DNA from: Acinetobacter bohemicus ANC 3994
Lineage (GTDB): Bacteria; Pseudomonadota; Gammaproteobacteria; Pseudomonadales; Moraxellaceae
Reading direction: 5' to 3'
DNA: 64,000 nucleotides
NCBI RefSeq assembly: GCF_000367925.1
Contig: NZ_KB849168.1
Span: 313,896-377,895, forward strand
Shown here: piece after piece, positions 31,823-41,225 of the stretch
Numbering within the stretch: position 1 is the stretch's first letter
Layout of the letters: every line of letters begins with the position of its first letter
The notes under the pieces: generated by a model
Databases searched by the model: none
The model's input: only the letters and a program-made list of their open reading frames with translations
What the model was told of the DNA's origin: nothing
Program-made: the position numbers and the translations under genes

Positions 31823-32482
31823 TTACTTCAAGAAGCCATTTTCTGCCAAAAATGCCATACTGAGTTTTGATTGTTCTTTCGTTTCAGCGGCTTTATCACC
31901 CAGCATTAAACGTTCAATATAACGAGCGAGCACATCGACTTCTAAATTGACTTTAGCACCGGTTTTCCACGTGCCAATATTGGTTCGATCTGCGGTATGG
32001 GGAATCAGATTCAGGCTAATCACACTGCCACGCAAGTGGTTAATGGTCAGGCTAATCCCGTCGACAGTCACCGAACCTTTTTCTGCTAAATATTTGGCAA
32101 TTTCAGCAGGTGCCGTGACTTCGTAATAAATTGACCGTGCATCTTCACGCACGACGGTAATTTCACCCACAGCATCAACATGACCGCTGACGATATGTCC
32201 GCCAAAACGTGTGGTCGGCAACATGGCTTTTTCAACATTTACAGGCTGCCCGACTTTCCAAGTGCCGAGTGTGGTGCGGTTTAAACTTTCACGTGACACA
32301 TCCGCCGCATACCAGTTTTCACCCCATTCAATCACGGTAAGGCAAATACCATTGGTCGCAATCGAATCCCCCAAATGCACATCAGACATATCAAGGTTGG
32401 TGCCAATACGTAAACGAACATCACCGCCTACACTTTGTAAACTCTCAACTTTACCTAGACTTTCAATAATGCCTGTAAACAT
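31823..32482 (-). CDS. ribE: Riboflavin synthase alpha subunit
   Basis: Dismutates two 6,7-dimethyl-8-ribityllumazine molecules to riboflavin. Two tandem lumazine-binding domains are visible, each beginning with the family pattern: FTGIIESLGKVESL (residue 2) and GGHIVSGHVDAVGEI (about residue 95). Length 219 is normal. It is the last gene of the nrdR-ribD-methylase-ribE run, 27 bases after the methylase. No FMN riboswitch lies directly in front of it. E. coli calls this gene ribC; the symbol ribE is the more general use. Confidence 0.94.
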   Translation of the reverse strand: MFTGIIESLGKVESLQSVGGDVRLRIGTNLDMSDVHLGDSIATNGICLTVIEWGENWYAADVSRESLNRTTLGTWKVGQPVNVEKAMLPTTRFGGHIVSGHVDAVGEITVVREDARSIYYEVTAPAEIAKYLAEKGSVTVDGISLTINHLRGSVISLNLIPHTADRTNIGTWKTGAKVNLEVDVLARYIERLMLGDKAAETKEQSKLSMAFLAENGFLK

Positions 32483-32509
32483 AATTTGCTCTCTATTTCT
32501 GTATTTATT

Positions 32510-33802
32510 TTACCACAATGCCAATTGCGTGCTCACACCGGTGGTATCGACCCCACCCAGTTCTGCAAAATGATACAACTGACCTAAAAGCTGGCGTAAT
32601 GGCGGTCCTGATTTGGCATGGGTATCGGTAATCACAATAAACTCCAGCACACGCGCACGCTCTGACTGACGCTGCTTACTGACACGATAACGTGGCACAT
32701 CTTGCGTGAGTAAAGTCACCCGACCACGTTTTAAATTTGCTTGCAGCAAGTCGCCCGCTTCAATATTACCATCGGTCGAATAACTGGTCAGAATATAACG
32801 TGCATTAATGGTGGCAACCAATTTTTCATAAGCTTCTTTGGCATATTTAGAAGAATTGTACTGACTTGGGCGCTCTTTACGCCATGCTCGGTCAATTCCG
32901 CTCTTAAAACCTTTGGTATCCGGACTGGGTAAATCAGCCTGATCCCATAAGGTCAATGCATTCAAGACATGATAGTTACTGCTATAGGCATGTTGATTAT
33001 AAGGTGGATCAAGATAAGCCACATCCACTTCAAAACTGCTCATTTGGTTGGCTAAATGCTGTGCATCGACACACCACATTTCTGCCGCAGGTTTTTTCGG
33101 CTCACCAATGTCACAAAAACGACTTGGCGTCAGCCAAAGTAAGGATTCAATCCGCTCTAAAGCCGTTTGCGTTTTACCGCCCCAACCATGATGGAAACTT
33201 TTGAATACACCACTGGTATTACTGACAAAACTGGCAGAGTAAAGTAATGGTGCCAGCAAAGCACTCATCTCGACATCATCAATTGCCCCTTGCGCCTGCC
33301 AAGTCGCAATCTGCTGACGAATCGCATCAATCCGCATGCCGTTGCGGCGTTTAAAGAACAAACGGTCACGGGTCGGATCATAAACTTCATCATTCCGTGG
33401 GCACAGATTATGCGTGACCCAGCCTTTTACTTCAGGCAAACGGTTTAAGTAATCGATGGCTTTTTGATAGCCACCCAATTCTTTAAATGCCGGTGCTTCT
33501 GTGCAAGATAAAATCGCACTGTTGAGTGCATGGCTATACGGTTCCCAATCATTGGCAATCACCCGATAACCATTTTGACGTGCCAGACGTGAAACCACAC
33601 CTGAGCCTGCAAAAAAGTCGGCAAAAATTGGCGCACGACCATTTTTACTATTTAATGTTCCCGTGCTCTCAAGCGCTTCTAAAATCAGATGCAGTAAACG
33701 ACGCTTATTGCCTAAATACGGAACAAGCTGATTAAAAAGATATTCGTCTGTGGTACGTGCTGAATGACGACGTTTATGATAAACCGAAGACTCTGAATTC
33801 AT
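32510..33802 (-). CDS. Orphan adenine-N6 DNA methyltransferase (D12 class)
   Basis: A 430-residue alpha-type (Dam/M.EcoRV-like) adenine methyltransferase. Motif X-like PYLGNKRRL (about 28-36) comes first, then SAM-binding motif I FADFFAGSG (60-68), a long recognition region, and catalytic DPPY at 265-268. No restriction endonuclease gene is near, so it is an orphan. Its start overlaps the ribD stop (ATGA), meaning it is translated as part of the riboflavin operon. I recall an A. baumannii enzyme of this kind, AamA, reported to act on GAATTC; identity is unverified. A GAATTC overlaps this gene's own start codon (33795-33800). Confidence 0.9.
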   Translation of the reverse strand: MNSESSVYHKRRHSARTTDEYLFNQLVPYLGNKRRLLHLILEALESTGTLNSKNGRAPIFADFFAGSGVVSRLARQNGYRVIANDWEPYSHALNSAILSCTEAPAFKELGGYQKAIDYLNRLPEVKGWVTHNLCPRNDEVYDPTRDRLFFKRRNGMRIDAIRQQIATWQAQGAIDDVEMSALLAPLLYSASFVSNTSGVFKSFHHGWGGKTQTALERIESLLWLTPSRFCDIGEPKKPAAEMWCVDAQHLANQMSSFEVDVAYLDPPYNQHAYSSNYHVLNALTLWDQADLPSPDTKGFKSGIDRAWRKERPSQYNSSKYAKEAYEKLVATINARYILTSYSTDGNIEAGDLLQANLKRGRVTLLTQDVPRYRVSKQRQSERARVLEFIVITDTHAKSGPPLRQLLGQLYHFAELGGVDTTGVSTQLALW

Positions 33803-34899
33803 ACTGTCTCTTGAGAAGGGATTAACCTTAAGCGCACATCATTCCCCAATTGGGTGACGTCTATGAGCTTAAATCGAAGTTGCTCTGCCATACGATTAAA
33901 TTCCGCATTAAACATCGCACGTGCCGTTTGACCTAAAAAGGTCGGTGCAACATAGCTGATCATTTCATCCACCAACCGCGCTTGTAAAAAGGCCGTCGAT
34001 AATGTTGCCCCTGCTTCCACCAACACATCATAAATGTGATGTTGTGTCGCTAAGCGCTGTAGCAAGTCTGTTAAAGGCTGTACACTAAATTGTAACACGC
34101 CTAAATCGGCAAGTTCCTGACGGAATGGTCCCATCACCATCACTGTTTCAGGAACATTTAAAATTTTTGCATTAAGCGGTAAGCGCCCCTGACGATCAAG
34201 CACCAAGCGTTTCGGTTGAACAATGCTGCTGATATCAATACCCGCTAACTGACGTACATTGAGCTGACAATCATCCGCTAATACTGTTTCAATACCCGTG
34301 ATGACCACACCAGAAATCGCGCGCCAATGTTGTACATCTTGTCGTGCCTCAGTACCGGTAATCCATTTCGACTCACCCGATGCCATGGCCGTGCGACCAT
34401 CCAAACTGGAAGCCACTTTTAAGCGTACATAAGGCATGCCCGTTGCAATCGCTTTCAGAAAACCTCTATTTTGTGCAGCAGCTTGCGCTTCACAAACACC
34501 TTGTAAAACTTCAATCCCTGCATTTTTCAGGATTTGCACACCTTTACCTGCCACCAATGGATTTGGGTCTGAACAGGCAATCACAACGCGGCTAATGCCC
34601 GCCTCAACCAAGCCGTTCGCACAGGGTGGTGTACGGCCATAATGTGCACACGGTTCTAAAGTCACATAAGCTGTTGCACCCTGCACCTGATCACCGGCTT
34701 GCTTTAAAGCAAAGACTTCCGCATGTGAACCGCCTACAGGTGCTGTTGCTCCACGACCAACTATTTGATGCTGTTTCACAATCACACAGCCAACCGCAGG
34801 ATTGGGTCGTGTTCGATAAATTGCGGTCTCTGCTTCTGCTAAGGCAAATTGCATCCACATTTGATCTTGCTGAATGGAATCTGGGCTTAACTTAGACAT
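33799..34899 (-). CDS. ribD: Bifunctional riboflavin deaminase/reductase RibD
   Basis: Catalyses the deaminase and reductase steps after GTP cyclohydrolase II. The N-terminal cytidine-deaminase-like domain has the zinc ligands HAEVFALK and PCAHYGRTPPC; the C-terminal reductase begins near residue 145 with RLKVASSLDGRTAM and includes VLVEAGATLSTAFL. Length 366. It sits 12 bases after nrdR and overlaps the downstream methylase by four bases, so these genes are probably one transcript. Confidence 0.95.
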   Translation of the reverse strand: MSKLSPDSIQQDQMWMQFALAEAETAIYRTRPNPAVGCVIVKQHQIVGRGATAPVGGSHAEVFALKQAGDQVQGATAYVTLEPCAHYGRTPPCANGLVEAGISRVVIACSDPNPLVAGKGVQILKNAGIEVLQGVCEAQAAAQNRGFLKAIATGMPYVRLKVASSLDGRTAMASGESKWITGTEARQDVQHWRAISGVVITGIETVLADDCQLNVRQLAGIDISSIVQPKRLVLDRQGRLPLNAKILNVPETVMVMGPFRQELADLGVLQFSVQPLTDLLQRLATQHHIYDVLVEAGATLSTAFLQARLVDEMISYVAPTFLGQTARAMFNAEFNRMAEQLRFKLIDVTQLGNDVRLRLIPSQETV

Positions 34900-34911
34900 C
34901 TTGAAACTCTT

Positions 34912-35370
34912 TTAATGTTCACGTTGTTGCATTTGTTCAATTTGACGGCGAAAGGCTTCTACATCTTGGAAATCTTGATACACCGAAGCAAAACGCACAT
35001 ACGCCACATGATCCAGTGCAAACAAAGATTGCATGACAATTTCACCAATGGTACGTGACTTCACATCACGCTCGCCTAAGCGACGAATTTGTAATTGGAT
35101 ATCACTGAGTACGGTTTCGATTTGCTCTTGCGTCACGGGTCGTTTTTGTAGCGCATGCATCAATGAACGACGCATTTTAGCTTCATCAAAAGGCTCACTC
35201 TTGCCATCAGATTTAATCACCCGTGGCATAACAACTTCATAAGTTTCAAAAGTGGTAAAGCGTTCTCCGCAACTGATACATTCACGACGGCGACGAATTT
35301 GACAGCCTTCAGCAGCCAAACGCGAATCAATCACTTTACTATCTGCGGCGTTGCAAAATGGGCAATGCAT
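34912..35370 (-). CDS. nrdR: Transcriptional repressor NrdR
   Basis: NrdR senses ATP/dATP and represses ribonucleotide reductase genes. The N-terminal zinc ribbon has MHCPFC and CISCGERF as its two CxxC pairs, and the ATP-cone domain follows ([18 protein letters not shown]). Length 152 is standard. nrdR-ribD adjacency is common in gammaproteobacteria. No NrdR box was looked for successfully in this window, and no nrd gene is here. Confidence 0.95.
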   Translation of the reverse strand: MHCPFCNAADSKVIDSRLAAEGCQIRRRRECISCGERFTTFETYEVVMPRVIKSDGKSEPFDEAKMRRSLMHALQKRPVTQEQIETVLSDIQLQIRRLGERDVKSRTIGEIVMQSLFALDHVAYVRFASVYQDFQDVEAFRRQIEQMQQREH

Positions 35371-35456
35371 AGCGGTTTAATTGAACAAATCAAATCGGAT
35401 TTAGAGTGTAGCAAAAATTCTGCGTTTTGTAGAGCCTTACGCAAGATATGGAAAAA

Positions 35457-35478
35457 AAACAGCCCTTTCGGGCTGTTT
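35457..35478 (-). terminator. Terminator of amtB
   Basis: AAACAGCCC and GGGCTGTTT pair around TTTC; on the minus strand the hairpin is followed by GTTTTTTTTCC, a good U run, so it ends the glnK-amtB transcript before the nrdR promoter. Confidence 0.85.
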
Positions 35479-35509
35479 CACACAATATATTGATTATGCA
35501 GTTGAACTA

Positions 35510-36916
35510 TTATTCGACGCGTTCGCCATGTTGACTTAAGTCTAGACCCATACGTTCGTCATCAGCAGCAACACGGATACCAATCACCAAATCAATCACT
35601 TTAAGGATAATGAAAGTCAGCACAGCCGAGTAAGCAATCGTTGCAAGTATACCTTCAGCTTGTACCCATAATTGATGCATCATATCTGTAGGGACTTTAT
35701 CGCCCATGATGAATTCACTGGCAAAGACTGCTGTTAACAGCGCACCGACAATACCACCCACGCCATGCAGACCAAAAGCATCTAAAGAATCATCGGCTTT
35801 CAATGCACGTTTCAGCGCGGTAATACCCCAGAAGCAGACCACACCACCAATTAAACCCATGGCCAATGCACCACCTACAGTGACAAAACCTGCTGCGGGT
35901 GTAATCACCACCAAACCAGCCACTGCGCCAGATGCACCACCGAGTACCGATGCTTTACCACGCACTAATTTTTCAGTAATTAACCAGGCAACCGCTGCCG
36001 CTGCTGCTGCAACTTGAGTTGCGACGAGCGCATAACCTGCCGAACCGTTGGCACCCAGTGCAGAACCACCGTTAAATCCGAACCAGCCCACCCAAACTAA
36101 ACTTGCACCAAGTACAGTTAAAGCCAAGTTATGCGGTGCCATAGATTCACGGCCTAAGCCCATACGTTTGCCAAGCATGTATGCCGCAACCAAACCCGCA
36201 ATACCTGAGTTAATGTGAACCACCGTACCACCGGCAAAATCCAGTGCACCATCGTTAGCTAACCAGCCACCACCCCATACCCAGTGGGTAATCGGTGCGT
36301 AGACCACAACACTCCAAATGGTAATGAACGCCACAAAAGCACTGAATTTCATCCGTTCTGCAATCGAACCGGTAATGATGGCTACAGTAATAATGGCAAA
36401 CGTCATTTGGAAAATAACGAACAGAATTTCTGGAATGGTTCCGGTGAGTGCATCTGTGGTAATGCCTGATAACATAATTTTATCTAAGCCACCAATAAAT
36501 GCATTGCCTTCACCAAAGGCAAGAGTATAACCAATCACAACCCAAGTAATACTCACGACTGCGGCTGCAACAAAGCTATGTGCCATCGTGCTTAATACGT
36601 TTTTCTTACGCACCATACCGCCGTAGAACAAGGCTAAACCCGGAATGGTCATGAGTAAAACCAGTGCTGTAGACACTAAAATCCATGCCGTATCACCTGT
36701 ATCTAATTTTACTTCTTCTTCTACAGGTGCTGCTATTGCTTCAGCTGGAGCAGCAGGTGCCACAGCCAATTCAGAATGCGTTAATGATGTATCAGTCGTT
36801 GCAACGACTGCAACATTTTCAGAAGGAGTGGGTGCTGTTACAGCTTCTTCAGCCCATGCAACAGAACCCCCTAAAAGTGCGCCAGATAAACTAAGCGCCA
36901 ATAGCATTTTTTTCAT
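35510..36916 (-). CDS. amtB: Ammonium transporter AmtB
   Basis: An 11-helix ammonia channel of the inner membrane. The precursor has a signal peptide (KKMLLALSLSGALLGGSVAWA), then an unusually long Ala/Pro/Glu-rich periplasmic leader of about 50 residues before the first helix at DTAWILVSTALVLL. Conserved blocks are PGLALFYGGMVRKKN, GGTVVHINSGIAGLVAA (first pore His) and FGLHGVGGIVGALLTA (second pore His). The C-terminal tail ends GLDLSQHGERVE, the part that GlnK contacts. A sigma-54-type promoter precedes it at 36958-36973; SD TTGGGGG is clear. Confidence 0.96.
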   Translation of the reverse strand: MKKMLLALSLSGALLGGSVAWAEEAVTAPTPSENVAVVATTDTSLTHSELAVAPAAPAEAIAAPVEEEVKLDTGDTAWILVSTALVLLMTIPGLALFYGGMVRKKNVLSTMAHSFVAAAVVSITWVVIGYTLAFGEGNAFIGGLDKIMLSGITTDALTGTIPEILFVIFQMTFAIITVAIITGSIAERMKFSAFVAFITIWSVVVYAPITHWVWGGGWLANDGALDFAGGTVVHINSGIAGLVAAYMLGKRMGLGRESMAPHNLALTVLGASLVWVGWFGFNGGSALGANGSAGYALVATQVAAAAAAVAWLITEKLVRGKASVLGGASGAVAGLVVITPAAGFVTVGGALAMGLIGGVVCFWGITALKRALKADDSLDAFGLHGVGGIVGALLTAVFASEFIMGDKVPTDMMHQLWVQAEGILATIAYSAVLTFIILKVIDLVIGIRVAADDERMGLDLSQHGERVE

Positions 36917-36957
36917 TCGTATCCCCCAACCTAGTTTTTTTGAGTTATTAGGTACTC

Positions 36958-36973
36958 AGCAAACTTCGTGCCA
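36958..36973 (-). promoter_or_regulatory. Sigma-54 promoter of amtB
   Basis: Read on the minus strand, TGGCACGAAGTTTGCT matches the sigma-54 consensus TGGCACG-N4-TTGC[AT] at every position; GG is at -24 and GC at -12. It lies between the glnK stop (36976) and the amtB ATG (36916), about 42 bases from the start codon. This allows amtB to be induced on its own under nitrogen limitation via NtrC and RpoN. Confidence 0.8.
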
Positions 36974-36975
36974 AA

Positions 36976-37350
<375 letters not shown>

Positions 37351-37354
37351 TTAT

Positions 37355-37371
37355 GTTCAAATTTCGTGCCA
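37355..37371 (-). promoter_or_regulatory. Sigma-54-like promoter of glnK
   Basis: On the minus strand TGGCACGAAATTTGAAC has a perfect -24 half (TGGCACG) and the right spacing, with TTGAA at the -12 half where TTGC[AT] is expected. The -12 element is about 41 bases before the glnK ATG, nearly the same distance as at amtB. The weaker -12 half lowers certainty. Confidence 0.65.
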
Positions 37372-37591
37372 AAAATTTTTAGGTTGGGGGAAATAAAAAC
37401 TTTCAGCACAAGTTTTCTTTATAACCTATTTTATACTTTTAAGCGTAGTCCGATTTTTAAAAACTCAACATTTTTACTATAAAATTGACAATTTTACTTA
37501 TCGAACAAAGCCATATCTTATCGCTGGGGCTATGGTCTAGGTTTGAGCAATGCTACACTGCAACCACCTCTCCATCGTTAGGGAATCAACA

Positions 37592-37819
37592 ATGATCGAA
37601 ACTTTATTACAAGCAATCATGGAACAAATCGAGCAACCTAAAAAAGACCTTGAGCATAATTTACGTGCCTTACTCAGTGAAGCTGTTGCCAAGATGGATT
37701 TAGTGTCTAAAGATGAACTTGAGCGTCAACGTACTGCACTCAATAACACCAACATCCGGTTAAACGAACTGCTTAAACAGGTTGAAGCTTTAGAAATCAA
37801 AATCAAGAATAATAAATAA
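37592..37819 (+). CDS. ubiK: Ubiquinone biosynthesis accessory factor UbiK (BMFP)
   Basis: A 75-residue coiled-coil protein of the BMFP/YqiC family, which forms trimers and assists aerobic ubiquinone synthesis with UbiJ. The C-terminal coiled coil is ERQRTALNNTNIRLNELLKQ followed by VEALEIKIK. ATG 37592 (after TAGGGAATC) starts the family sequence; an upstream in-frame ATG-like start at 37550 would add 14 unrelated residues. comM follows. Confidence 0.88.
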   Translation: MIETLLQAIMEQIEQPKKDLEHNLRALLSEAVAKMDLVSKDELERQRTALNNTNIRLNELLKQVEALEIKIKNNK

Positions 37820-37886
37820 GCACTTTCTTAGTGCATTAAAAGACACAAAACGATTAAAAATAACGCACTATAATGGAACAACAAAA

Positions 37887-39374
37887 ATGTCTTTTGCTAA
37901 AATTTATACGCGAGGCCTACTTGGGCTTCATGCACCCCTCATTGAGGTCGAAGTTCACGTCAGCCAAGGTTTACCCTCTTTAACCATTGTTGGGCTGGCG
38001 GAAGCCGCAGTACGTGAAAGTAAAGACCGAGTGCGTTCTGCCATTATTAATAGTGGGTTTCAATTTCCAACCAAACGCCTCACCATCAATTTAGCCCCTG
38101 CGGACTTACCCAAAGATGGTTCACGTCTCGATTTGCCCATCGCTTTAGGCATTCTGATGGCATCAGGACAAATTCCTGAACATGCCACAGATCAATTGGA
38201 ATTTATTGGTGAACTGGCTTTGGATGGTCAACTTCGCCCAATTACAGGGATTTTAAGCATTGCCATTGCTTGCCAGCAATCTGGGCATCAACTGATTTTG
38301 CCTGAACAAAATGCGCCAGAAGCCTCACAATTACCGCAGTTTGAAGTTTTCGCAGCCCAGCATTTAAAAGATGTCTGTGAGCATTTATCCAAGCAACAAC
38401 CGATTGCGCAATATCAACCACAGACGACAACGACAGTGGATCAATACAAATTTGATTTAGCCGATGTCAAAGGTCAACTGCGCCCACGGCGTGCTTTAGA
38501 AATTGCCGCAGCAGGTGGACATTCTTTATTGTTTAAAGGACCGCCGGGCACAGGAAAAACCCTTTTAGCTTCCCGTCTGGCCAGTATTTTACCGCCCTTA
38601 AATATGCAGGAAAATTTAGAAGTCGCACGTATTTATTCGGTTGCCAATGCTGCGCACTCTTTTGGACAGCGCCCTTTTCGTGCACCACATCATACCGCTT
38701 CTGCGATTGCTCTTGTCGGTGGTGGTTCACATCCGAAACCCGGTGAAATTACTTTGGCACATTTAGGCGTTTTATTTTTAGATGAATTGCCCGAATTTGA
38801 TCGCAAAGTTTTAGAAGTGTTAAGACAACCCTTAGAGTCGAAAGAAATTGTGATTTCTCGTGCCTCACGGCAAATGACCTTCCCCGCAAATTTTCAACTG
38901 ATTGCCGCCATGAACCCCTGTCCTTGTGGTTATGCTTTTAATCAAGATACCCGTTGTCAATGTTCGGCAGATGCCATTAAACGCTATCAGAACCGTATTT
39001 CAGGGCCATTACTGGATCGTATAGACCTACATTTGGATGTGCCACCATTGCAAGCGCATGAACTGCAAGATACAGCTCCCGTAGAAAACTCCCTGACTGT
39101 GCGTGAACGCGTGATTCAAGCCTATGAACAGCAAATACAACGGCAACAATGTCTCAATCATGCTTTAACTCCAAAACAACTGGAACAGTTTGCACCGCTA
39201 GATTCCCAAACCCAGCGTATTATGGAAATGGCACAGCAGCGCCTAAACTTATCTGCGCGTGCCTATCATCGCGTTTTACGTGTGGCACGAAGTATTGCCG
39301 ATTTATCACAACATACGGAGATTCAAAGCCAACATTTAACCGAAGCTTTGTCTTACCGAGCACAACAGGGTTAA
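37887..39374 (+). CDS. comM: Competence helicase ComM (YifB/Mg-chelatase-like)
   Basis: A hexameric AAA+ helicase that extends branch migration during natural transformation. N-terminal Lon-like domain (residues 1-180), AAA+ domain with Walker A GPPGTGKT, the block GEITLAHLGVLFLDELPEFD (Walker B), and MNPCPCG with a second Cys pair; C-terminal Mg_chelatase_C domain from about 395. The gene is whole at 495 residues. In many A. baumannii strains it is the insertion site of AbaR-type resistance islands; no such insertion is here. Confidence 0.95.
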   Translation: MSFAKIYTRGLLGLHAPLIEVEVHVSQGLPSLTIVGLAEAAVRESKDRVRSAIINSGFQFPTKRLTINLAPADLPKDGSRLDLPIALGILMASGQIPEHATDQLEFIGELALDGQLRPITGILSIAIACQQSGHQLILPEQNAPEASQLPQFEVFAAQHLKDVCEHLSKQQPIAQYQPQTTTTVDQYKFDLADVKGQLRPRRALEIAAAGGHSLLFKGPPGTGKTLLASRLASILPPLNMQENLEVARIYSVANAAHSFGQRPFRAPHHTASAIALVGGGSHPKPGEITLAHLGVLFLDELPEFDRKVLEVLRQPLESKEIVISRASRQMTFPANFQLIAAMNPCPCGYAFNQDTRCQCSADAIKRYQNRISGPLLDRIDLHLDVPPLQAHELQDTAPVENSLTVRERVIQAYEQQIQRQQCLNHALTPKQLEQFAPLDSQTQRIMEMAQQRLNLSARAYHRVLRVARSIADLSQHTEIQSQHLTEALSYRAQQG

Positions 39375-39380
39375 GCATTG

Positions 39381-39887
39381 ATGCAAAATTTAATCATCCG
39401 TAATGAAAGCCTGGCTGATCATGCTGCAATTTCACATGTGATTGAACAAGCCTTTAAAGATCAGCAATATTCCAGCCATGCCGAGCAATTTATTGTTCAT
39501 GCTTTACGTGATGCACAGCAACTGACTATTTCATTGGTGGCTGTTTTAAATCAAGACGTTGTGGGACATATTGCGATTTCTCCGGTCAGCATTTCTTCAG
39601 GTGTCGACGGTTGGTTTGGCTTAGGTCCTATTGCCGTTTCGCCAGAATGGCAACACCACGGCATGGGTTCAGCACTGATGCAAGCGGCATTAAAGCAATT
39701 GGAAGCCATGGGTGCAGCAGGTTGTGTTGTTTTAGGTGATCCCCATTTTTATGCGCAATTTGGTTTTCAGCCCATCAACAACCTTATTTTAGAAGATGTC
39801 CCAGCGGAGTACTTTCAAGCATTGAGTTTCGATGGAAAATTTCCACAAGGCACTGTAACCTATCATGCTGCTTTTTCTGCAACATGA
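39381..39887 (+). CDS. GNAT-family N-acetyltransferase
   Basis: A 168-residue acetyltransferase related to YhbS/PhnO-type GNAT proteins. The acetyl-CoA-binding loop is visible as PEWQHHGMGSALMQAALKQL, preceded by GLGPIAVSP and followed by VVLGDPHFYAQFGFQPI. ATG 39381 lies seven bases after the comM stop, so it is probably co-transcribed. The acceptor substrate is unknown. Confidence 0.9.
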   Translation: MQNLIIRNESLADHAAISHVIEQAFKDQQYSSHAEQFIVHALRDAQQLTISLVAVLNQDVVGHIAISPVSISSGVDGWFGLGPIAVSPEWQHHGMGSALMQAALKQLEAMGAAGCVVLGDPHFYAQFGFQPINNLILEDVPAEYFQALSFDGKFPQGTVTYHAAFSAT

Positions 39888-39888
39888 G

Positions 39889-39914
39889 CAAAAATAAAGC
39901 AATGCTTTATTTTT
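39889..39914 (+). terminator. Terminator after the GNAT gene
   Basis: AAAATAAAGCA and TGCTTTATTTTT form a tight hairpin just past the GNAT stop codon, ending in a T run on the plus strand. Confidence 0.7.
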
Positions 39915-39960
39915 AATACAGCGGGATGGAATGTCAGCAGTCCCTCAATCATCTCAATAA

Positions 39961-39996
39961 AAAGAACCTCTAGAGCATGGCTTTAGAGGTTCTTTT
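39961..39996. terminator. Bidirectional terminator before the TorF-like gene
   Basis: AAAGAACCTCTA (39961-39972) pairs with TAGAGGTTCTTT (39984-39995) across an 11-base loop; A/T runs on both sides. It closes the minus-strand TorF-like gene that ends at 40028 and can back up the comM-GNAT unit. Confidence 0.8.
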
Positions 39997-40027
39997 CTAT
40001 TTGAAATTTAAGTTAAAGTTTCAAAAA

Positions 40028-40774
40028 TTAAAATGCTTTGGTTAATGTGAAGACGGCACCTGTTTCTACGCCACGCTCGGTTACAGTAATAGCATCAATA
40101 TCCGTACCTATCGCAGCCAATTCAGCAGTTAGACCACTAACAGAAGCAAATGAATAAGTTACACCCGCTTTCCAATCCACGTAATGATCATCACCACCAC
40201 CAAAATCATATTTATCAGCCTGTGTATAGCCTAATGCAGCAACACCACCAAAACCCGTTGTACCAAAAGGCACAGAATAAGTTGCATTCACATTCCAACT
40301 ATTTTCATCTTTACCCGCATAGTCATTGGTATAGTTGACTGCGGTTAACAAACTTGCACCTTGCACCAACACATCTTTGAAGGTCAATTTACCGTACAAC
40401 TCTAACCAGTTTAAATCACTTTCACTTGGGTAAGCGTAATACCATAAACCCACATCTAATACAGGTTTATTGGCAAAGCTGTCTAGCGTTGTTGCATAAC
40501 CAATATAAGGGTCAAGTTCAATATGCGCTGTACCGCCAAAATCGACATTTGAACCCCATACGCCCGCATATGCACCTGACTCATGTGACAATACAAAACC
40601 TGCCTGCACAGCTGGATCATTAAATGTTTGTGTCACTCCACGGAAACGATAATCTGAGGTTAAGGCAGCCGTTCCAGTCACAGATAAACCAAATGGTAAT
40701 GCAGGTGTCTCATCAGCAAATACAGCGCCAGATACACCCGTTAATGTCGCAACAACCAATAATTTTTTAAGCAT
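40028..40774 (-). CDS. TorF-family putative porin (first copy)
   Basis: A 248-residue outer-membrane beta-barrel. Signal peptide LKKLLVVATLTGVSGAVFAD with cleavage after VFA; the mature part begins with the family pattern ALTSDYRFRGVTQT...PAVQAGFVLSHESG and YAGVWGSNVDF. The last residue is Phe (TLTKAF), the usual signal for barrel assembly. This matches the Gcw_chp/TorF group; the transported solute is not known. Monocistronic. Confidence 0.88.
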   Translation of the reverse strand: MLKKLLVVATLTGVSGAVFADETPALPFGLSVTGTAALTSDYRFRGVTQTFNDPAVQAGFVLSHESGAYAGVWGSNVDFGGTAHIELDPYIGYATTLDSFANKPVLDVGLWYYAYPSESDLNWLELYGKLTFKDVLVQGASLLTAVNYTNDYAGKDENSWNVNATYSVPFGTTGFGGVAALGYTQADKYDFGGGDDHYVDWKAGVTYSFASVSGLTAELAAIGTDIDAITVTERGVETGAVFTLTKAF

Positions 40775-41225
40775 TTGAACATCCCCAACAATTTTTTATT
40801 GACTCAACTGGTATTAGCAATTGCTATGCCAATTTTTTAAAATGAAAAAGACTGGAGAGCAAAATTCTCTGGCGAGCAAAACTAATGTTGTAAAATGTGT
40901 ACATGCTTAAACCTTTTAAATCCATCATCAAGACAGGCAGTATCAGCCGTTTATGCGTAAATTTTCTATTTCACTTTTTCAAAACAACGTAAAATTTTTA
41001 TAATTTTTTTCATATAAAGTATTTTATCTAAAATCGCGTTGCTTCAATCCCTTTGCTCGGCTGTTCGACACTTCCCCCAAACGCACTTTCAATGAAGATT
41101 TATATTTACTTACATCATGCCTCTTTTTAAGGCTATTTTTTAAGCATATTTTTATATTATGCCTAAAAAAAGTGCATAAATTTAAAACAATCGATGCACT
41201 TTAAAAATTCTTCACGCTTTTCAGC
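40775..41225. other. Gene-free gap between the two TorF-like genes
   Basis: No plausible reading frame. It holds the promoter of the 40028-40774 gene at its lower end and the terminator 41169-41202 of the 41226-42002 gene at its upper end. The middle is AT-rich, with nothing else I can name. Confidence 0.7.
41169..41202 (-). terminator. Terminator of second TorF-like gene
   Basis: AAAGTGCAT (41169-41177) pairs with ATGCACTTT (41194-41202); on the minus strand the hairpin is followed by TTTTTTTAGGC. It lies 24 bases past the stop at 41226. Confidence 0.7.

Noticed and set aside
32483..32509. FMN riboswitch for ribE
   Set aside because: Only 27 bases separate ribE from the methylase, and no FMN aptamer blocks are seen upstream of ribD either.
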